Shown here piece after piece: positions 61,694 through 64,000 of a stretch of DNA of 64,000 bases; positions within the stretch are counted from its first letter, which is position 1; every line of letters begins with the position of its first letter. A model generated the notes under the pieces. That model ran no database searches. It worked only from the letters and a program-made list of their open reading frames with translations, and was not told where the DNA came from. Made by a program: the position numbers and the translations under genes. The stretch is from assembly GCA_016211105.1 (NCBI GenBank), contig JACQSX010000036.1, forward strand, positions 32,758 through 96,757, in the 5' to 3' direction. Source of the DNA: Acidobacteriota bacterium (GTDB lineage: Bacteria; Acidobacteriota; UBA6911; JACQSX01).

Positions 61694-61878
61694 TCAGGAA
61701 AAATTCCATCTCAATGGTGAAGAGTTCCGTAGTGACAAGTCGCGACATCATTGATGCAATCCAGGCAGAAGGCCTCAGGTAGACGTTGTCTTCCCGAGAG
61801 CATTTGCAGTTGGTAGAACCCGTCAAAACCGAATCCGCCTTCACTTGTACTCCTGCCCCTGAAAACCTGTCACTTGAA

Positions 61879-61938
61879 TGGCGGAGGAGGTAGGATTCGA
61901 ACCCACGGTAGCCTTTCGGCTACAGCGGTTTTCAAGAC
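61879..61938 (-). tRNA. 3' fragment of tRNA-Ser (TGA), probable attachment-site remnant
   Basis: The minus strand reads GTCTTGAAAACCGC (anticodon TGA loop and 3' stem), the long variable arm TGTAGCCGAAAGGCTACC, the T arm GTGGGTTCGAATCCTAC and CTCCTCCGCCA including CCA. The 5' half (acceptor, D arm) is absent; the sequence before it is unrelated. The break at the anticodon stem is the classic boundary left by tyrosine recombinase integration into a tRNA gene. Confidence 0.85.
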
Positions 61939-61949
61939 GAAGACGGGAC

Positions 61950-62035
61950 ACCTACCAACAATTACCAAAACCTAACTGAAACAATTACTTAGTTCGGTTT
62001 TGGCAGGTCGGCGGTTACCAAATTTTACCAAGAAT
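61950..62035. repeat. TACCAA repeats and inverted repeat beside the tRNA fragment
   Basis: TACCAA occurs four times in 85 bases. CCAAAACCTAACT (61965-61977) and AGTTCGGTTTTGG (61991-62003) are inverted copies with one mismatch. Such short repeats next to an attachment core resemble integrase arm-type sites, but this is inference. Confidence 0.4.
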
Positions 62036-62044
62036 TCACAAGAA

Positions 62045-62244
62045 AAATGGGAGGAAAACGGGAGGCGGCTTTAAGCAAGGCTTCCTGTAGCCGAAGTGAA
62101 GGTCCTTGACTCCCAATCGAACGCATTTCAGAACCCGAAGACCAATCCATAAAGAAGAGCCACTGGCAACCGGGCTGTACATTCAAGGTGGGCCATAAAT
62201 ATCATCACTTCCTGCCTGGTCAACACAACGGGAGGTCGGCCCAG
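62045..62244 (-). pseudogene. Integron-integrase-like tyrosine recombinase relic
   Basis: One frame reads LGRPPVVLTRQEVMIFMAHL and ECTARLPVALLYG. After a frameshift near 62137 the next frame reads GLRVLKCVRLGVKDLHFGYR. Together this is the box I region of IntI-type integrases (LPVVLTREEVxxLLxxLxGTxRLxAxLLYGxGLRLxExLRLRVKDIDF). The catalytic C-terminal half is missing. It lies beside the tRNA-Ser fragment. Confidence 0.72.
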
Positions 62245-62424
62245 CGAAGTTCTTTTGTGTGCTATACTGCCGCCACCCGTAATACACAACATTCGAGTCG
62301 GATAATTTGCGAGACGAAGGATAACAAGGCCGGAAGGCGTGCTATATGGCGAAGGGCGATCTAGTACGCGGAAACCAAGCACTTGATCGCCGGTCGCGGT
62401 TGAATACATGTTCGGCGGAAAAAG

Positions 62425-62458
62425 TGCCAGTTTCGCGGTCATGAATGTGCCAGTTTCC
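62425..62458. repeat. Short direct repeat before the AIPR gene
   Basis: GTGCCAGTTTC occurs at 62425-62435 and 62448-62458. It may be part of a regulator site or an insertion-element end. The stretch 62245-62484 contains no other feature I recognise. Confidence 0.35.
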
Positions 62459-62484
62459 TATGCCAGCAACTGAAGGTTCTACCT

Positions 62485-63489
62485 ATGATCAACGACCGGC
62501 TCATCGACCAAGCCTATTCTGACCTCCGCTCCACCTGCGGAGGGGTTCGCGAGGACTATTTCGGTCTTCTCTATCTGGAGCGGGAACATAAAGTTCTTCG
62601 CGATAAGGCCGTAAACCAGGTCGCCTTTGGTGGGAATGACTATGGATTCGATGCATTTCATTTCGACGAAGAGCGCCGCAATCTCTACCTTTTTCAATTC
62701 AAGTACTCGGATTCACACAGCCAGTTCAAAGGCTCACTCCAGCGTTTGATCGAAGACGGTGTGGACCGCATCTTTCTCTCCCCCAACCAAGATGACGCCA
62801 AAAATCAGTTGTTGCTTCAGCTTCGGAGCTGCCTCATTGACAACCGGGCGGTGATCGACCAGATATGCTTTCGCTTCGTCTTTACGGGCGATCCAGAAGA
62901 AGCCGAACGCAGCAAGGTCTTGGACAAGCTTCGCGAGAATCTGGAGAATAAAAGATACTTGGTCGAACAGTTCTTTGCTGGACGTAACGTTGGATTCGTT
63001 GTGGAGTTCCGTTCGGCCAGCGGCCGAGTAGGCGTCCTTCGTGACCCGCGCAAACCTACCAGCTTTGAGGTTCCTTTGACTGACCTCGTTGTTGTGGATG
63101 GTCCCGCTGGCCAGAAGATGCACCTAGGCTTCATCCGCCTTGCCGATCTTCATCGCATGCATCTCGCACTAGATTCTCGCTTCTTTGACAGTAACATTCG
63201 TTACGGTCTTGGCGAAGGCGAAGCAGTCAACCGGGCCATCTCTGGAGCCCTTAAGAAGATAATCATCGAGAAAACCGAGCAACCAGCGGTCTTCGCCTTC
63301 GACCATAACGGCATCACTCTTTTTGCCGAACGGGTCGAGCTTCTCGACGGGCGCTGCCGGCTTACTGCGCCGCGGTTGCTCAATGGAGCCCAGACCGTTA
63401 CCACCGTGGCTGCCTTTCGGGAAAAGAACAAAGGTAATCCCAAACTGGACCAAGGTCAGGATGCTTTCGAGTCCATCCGCGTTCTCTGA
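62485..63489 (+). pseudogene. AIPR (abortive infection phage resistance) protein, C-terminally truncated
   Basis: 334 codons from MINDRLIDQAYSDLRSTCGG. GNDYGFDAFHFDEERRNLYL and FQFKYSDSHSQFKGS form the N-terminal restriction-endonuclease-like part. DSNIRYGLGEGEAVNRAISG, FAFDHNGITLFAERVELLDG and RLLNGAQTVTTVAAF are the AIPR core (NIR..LG...N..I...F...NNGIT). The protein stops at AFESIRVL, where the family continues for 200 or more residues. The reading after the stop (DFTVAGQISENLHQTLIEAR) is not clearly homologous. Confidence 0.75.
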
Positions 63490-63927
63490 CTTGATTTCAC
63501 AGTTGCGGGGCAGATTTCAGAGAATCTGCACCAAACACTTATTGAGGCTCGATGGCTGTAATCCTGCCCGACCCGAAGGGCCTGGAAGGGCAGCGCGTAG
63601 CGAGGAGGTATCCCCTCTCGCGGCCTAGAAATACATCGGTTCCCTCCTACCGTCCCACTCAAAGGGCACGACCTCACAGGAGATCTTGTGGGCCAGTTAT
63701 GTACGGGCTCGGGAGAGGGGCAGAGTTCCGAGAAGATCCAACGAGGATCTCGATTTGAACGGGTCGGAGCCAGAGCGAATGTCCAATCAACGCGACAGGC
63801 TGCCGGGCGCTGGGCCGATGACCCGAAGCGTGCTCGAAGGCACAACACCATAGGTGACAGGATGGGGTCGTTGCCGGCTCGGCCCATAAGGCTCCAGTTA
63901 GGCGTGTGGCTCACCCGCTCTGCTCCG
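63490..63927. other. Non-coding flank next to the IS110-like gene
   Basis: No intact gene on either strand. It lies immediately downstream of the IS110-like transposase end and upstream of nothing recognisable. IS110-family elements keep a non-coding RNA in such flanks, but I cannot show a structured RNA here. Confidence 0.4.
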
Positions 63928-64000
63928 TTAAACTTGTAGGAACTGGTTCATGTTGAACACGGTTCCCCGCTGCAGCATGTGATAGACGGCGCGTCCCAGC
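63928..64000 (-). CDS. IS110-family transposase, last 23 codons (rest outside window)
   Basis: The frame entering from the right edge reads LGRAVYHMLQRGTVFNMNQF, then LQV and TAA. The pattern LxRAVYxMLxxxxxFxxxxFL is the usual C-terminus of IS110/IS1111 transposases. Only the end is visible, so intactness is unknown. Confidence 0.5.
   Translation of the reverse strand, partial: LGRAVYHMLQRGTVFNMNQFLQV

Noticed and set aside
42000..64000. CRISPR array in the defence-rich region
   Set aside because: Repeats here are two or three irregular copies with no constant spacer length; no cas genes found.

Overview
This 64 kb window reads as a chromosome segment of an Acidobacteriota-like bacterium. 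The best taxonomic hint is the secreted VWA-domain protein at 12.9 kb, which has the layout of the acidobacterial VWFA-related family. A two-repeat surface-protein fragment at 42.3-43.3 kb, a form II CoxL and a DUF6677-like membrane protein agree with this. No rRNA gene is present to settle it.

Left part (1-42 kb) is mostly intact housekeeping and metabolic sequence. It holds hemW and radC (overlapping), an RlmI-like methyltransferase, a stand-alone LigD phosphoesterase, an RND efflux pair, a membrane-protein pair, decayed mrfA/mrfB-like genes, rpmE-prfA-prmC, a HIT protein, the VWA protein, tyrA, a PHP phosphatase, rnhB and a form II cox-type SLM operon. Next come tRNA-Thr(CGT), fabI, nifS-iscU, an SAM hydrolase-like gene, a TetR/ECF-sigma/anti-sigma operon, a DksA-like protein, a CcdA-thioredoxin fusion and speA.

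Right part (42-64 kb) is an accessory hot spot. A complete type I restriction operon (hsdR-hsdM-hsdS) and a phd-vapC module stand among debris of other defence and mobile genes: a second hsdR start, a second hsdS end, a PIN-domain tail, two tyrosine recombinase relics (one integron-integrase-like) and a truncated AIPR gene. A partial IS110-like transposase lies at the right edge and a 60-nt 3' fragment of tRNA-Ser at 61.9 kb. From 54.5 to 61.7 kb there is a dense set of toxin-antitoxin genes: hicBA, a PIN/UPF0175 pair, brnT/brnA, YgiT-type zinc fingers, an AbiE fusion relic and mntA/hepT with a frameshift. These alternate with three copies of one VOC (glyoxalase-like) gene, two of which carry the same TGA in place of a Trp codon.

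A segment with the order brnT ... YgiT zinc finger ... SLOG-like tail occurs twice, about 5 kb apart, in the same orientation. Each copy is broken differently. The main message of the right half is repeated duplication and deletion of small selfish or defence modules around recombinase relics. Most likely functional there are hsdRMS, phd-vapC, hicBA, the PIN/UPF0175 pair, a 73-aa/YgiT zinc-finger pair, an 84-aa/DUF2335 pair and a ClpP-fold protease. All family names were assigned by reading the translated sequence; no database search was run.
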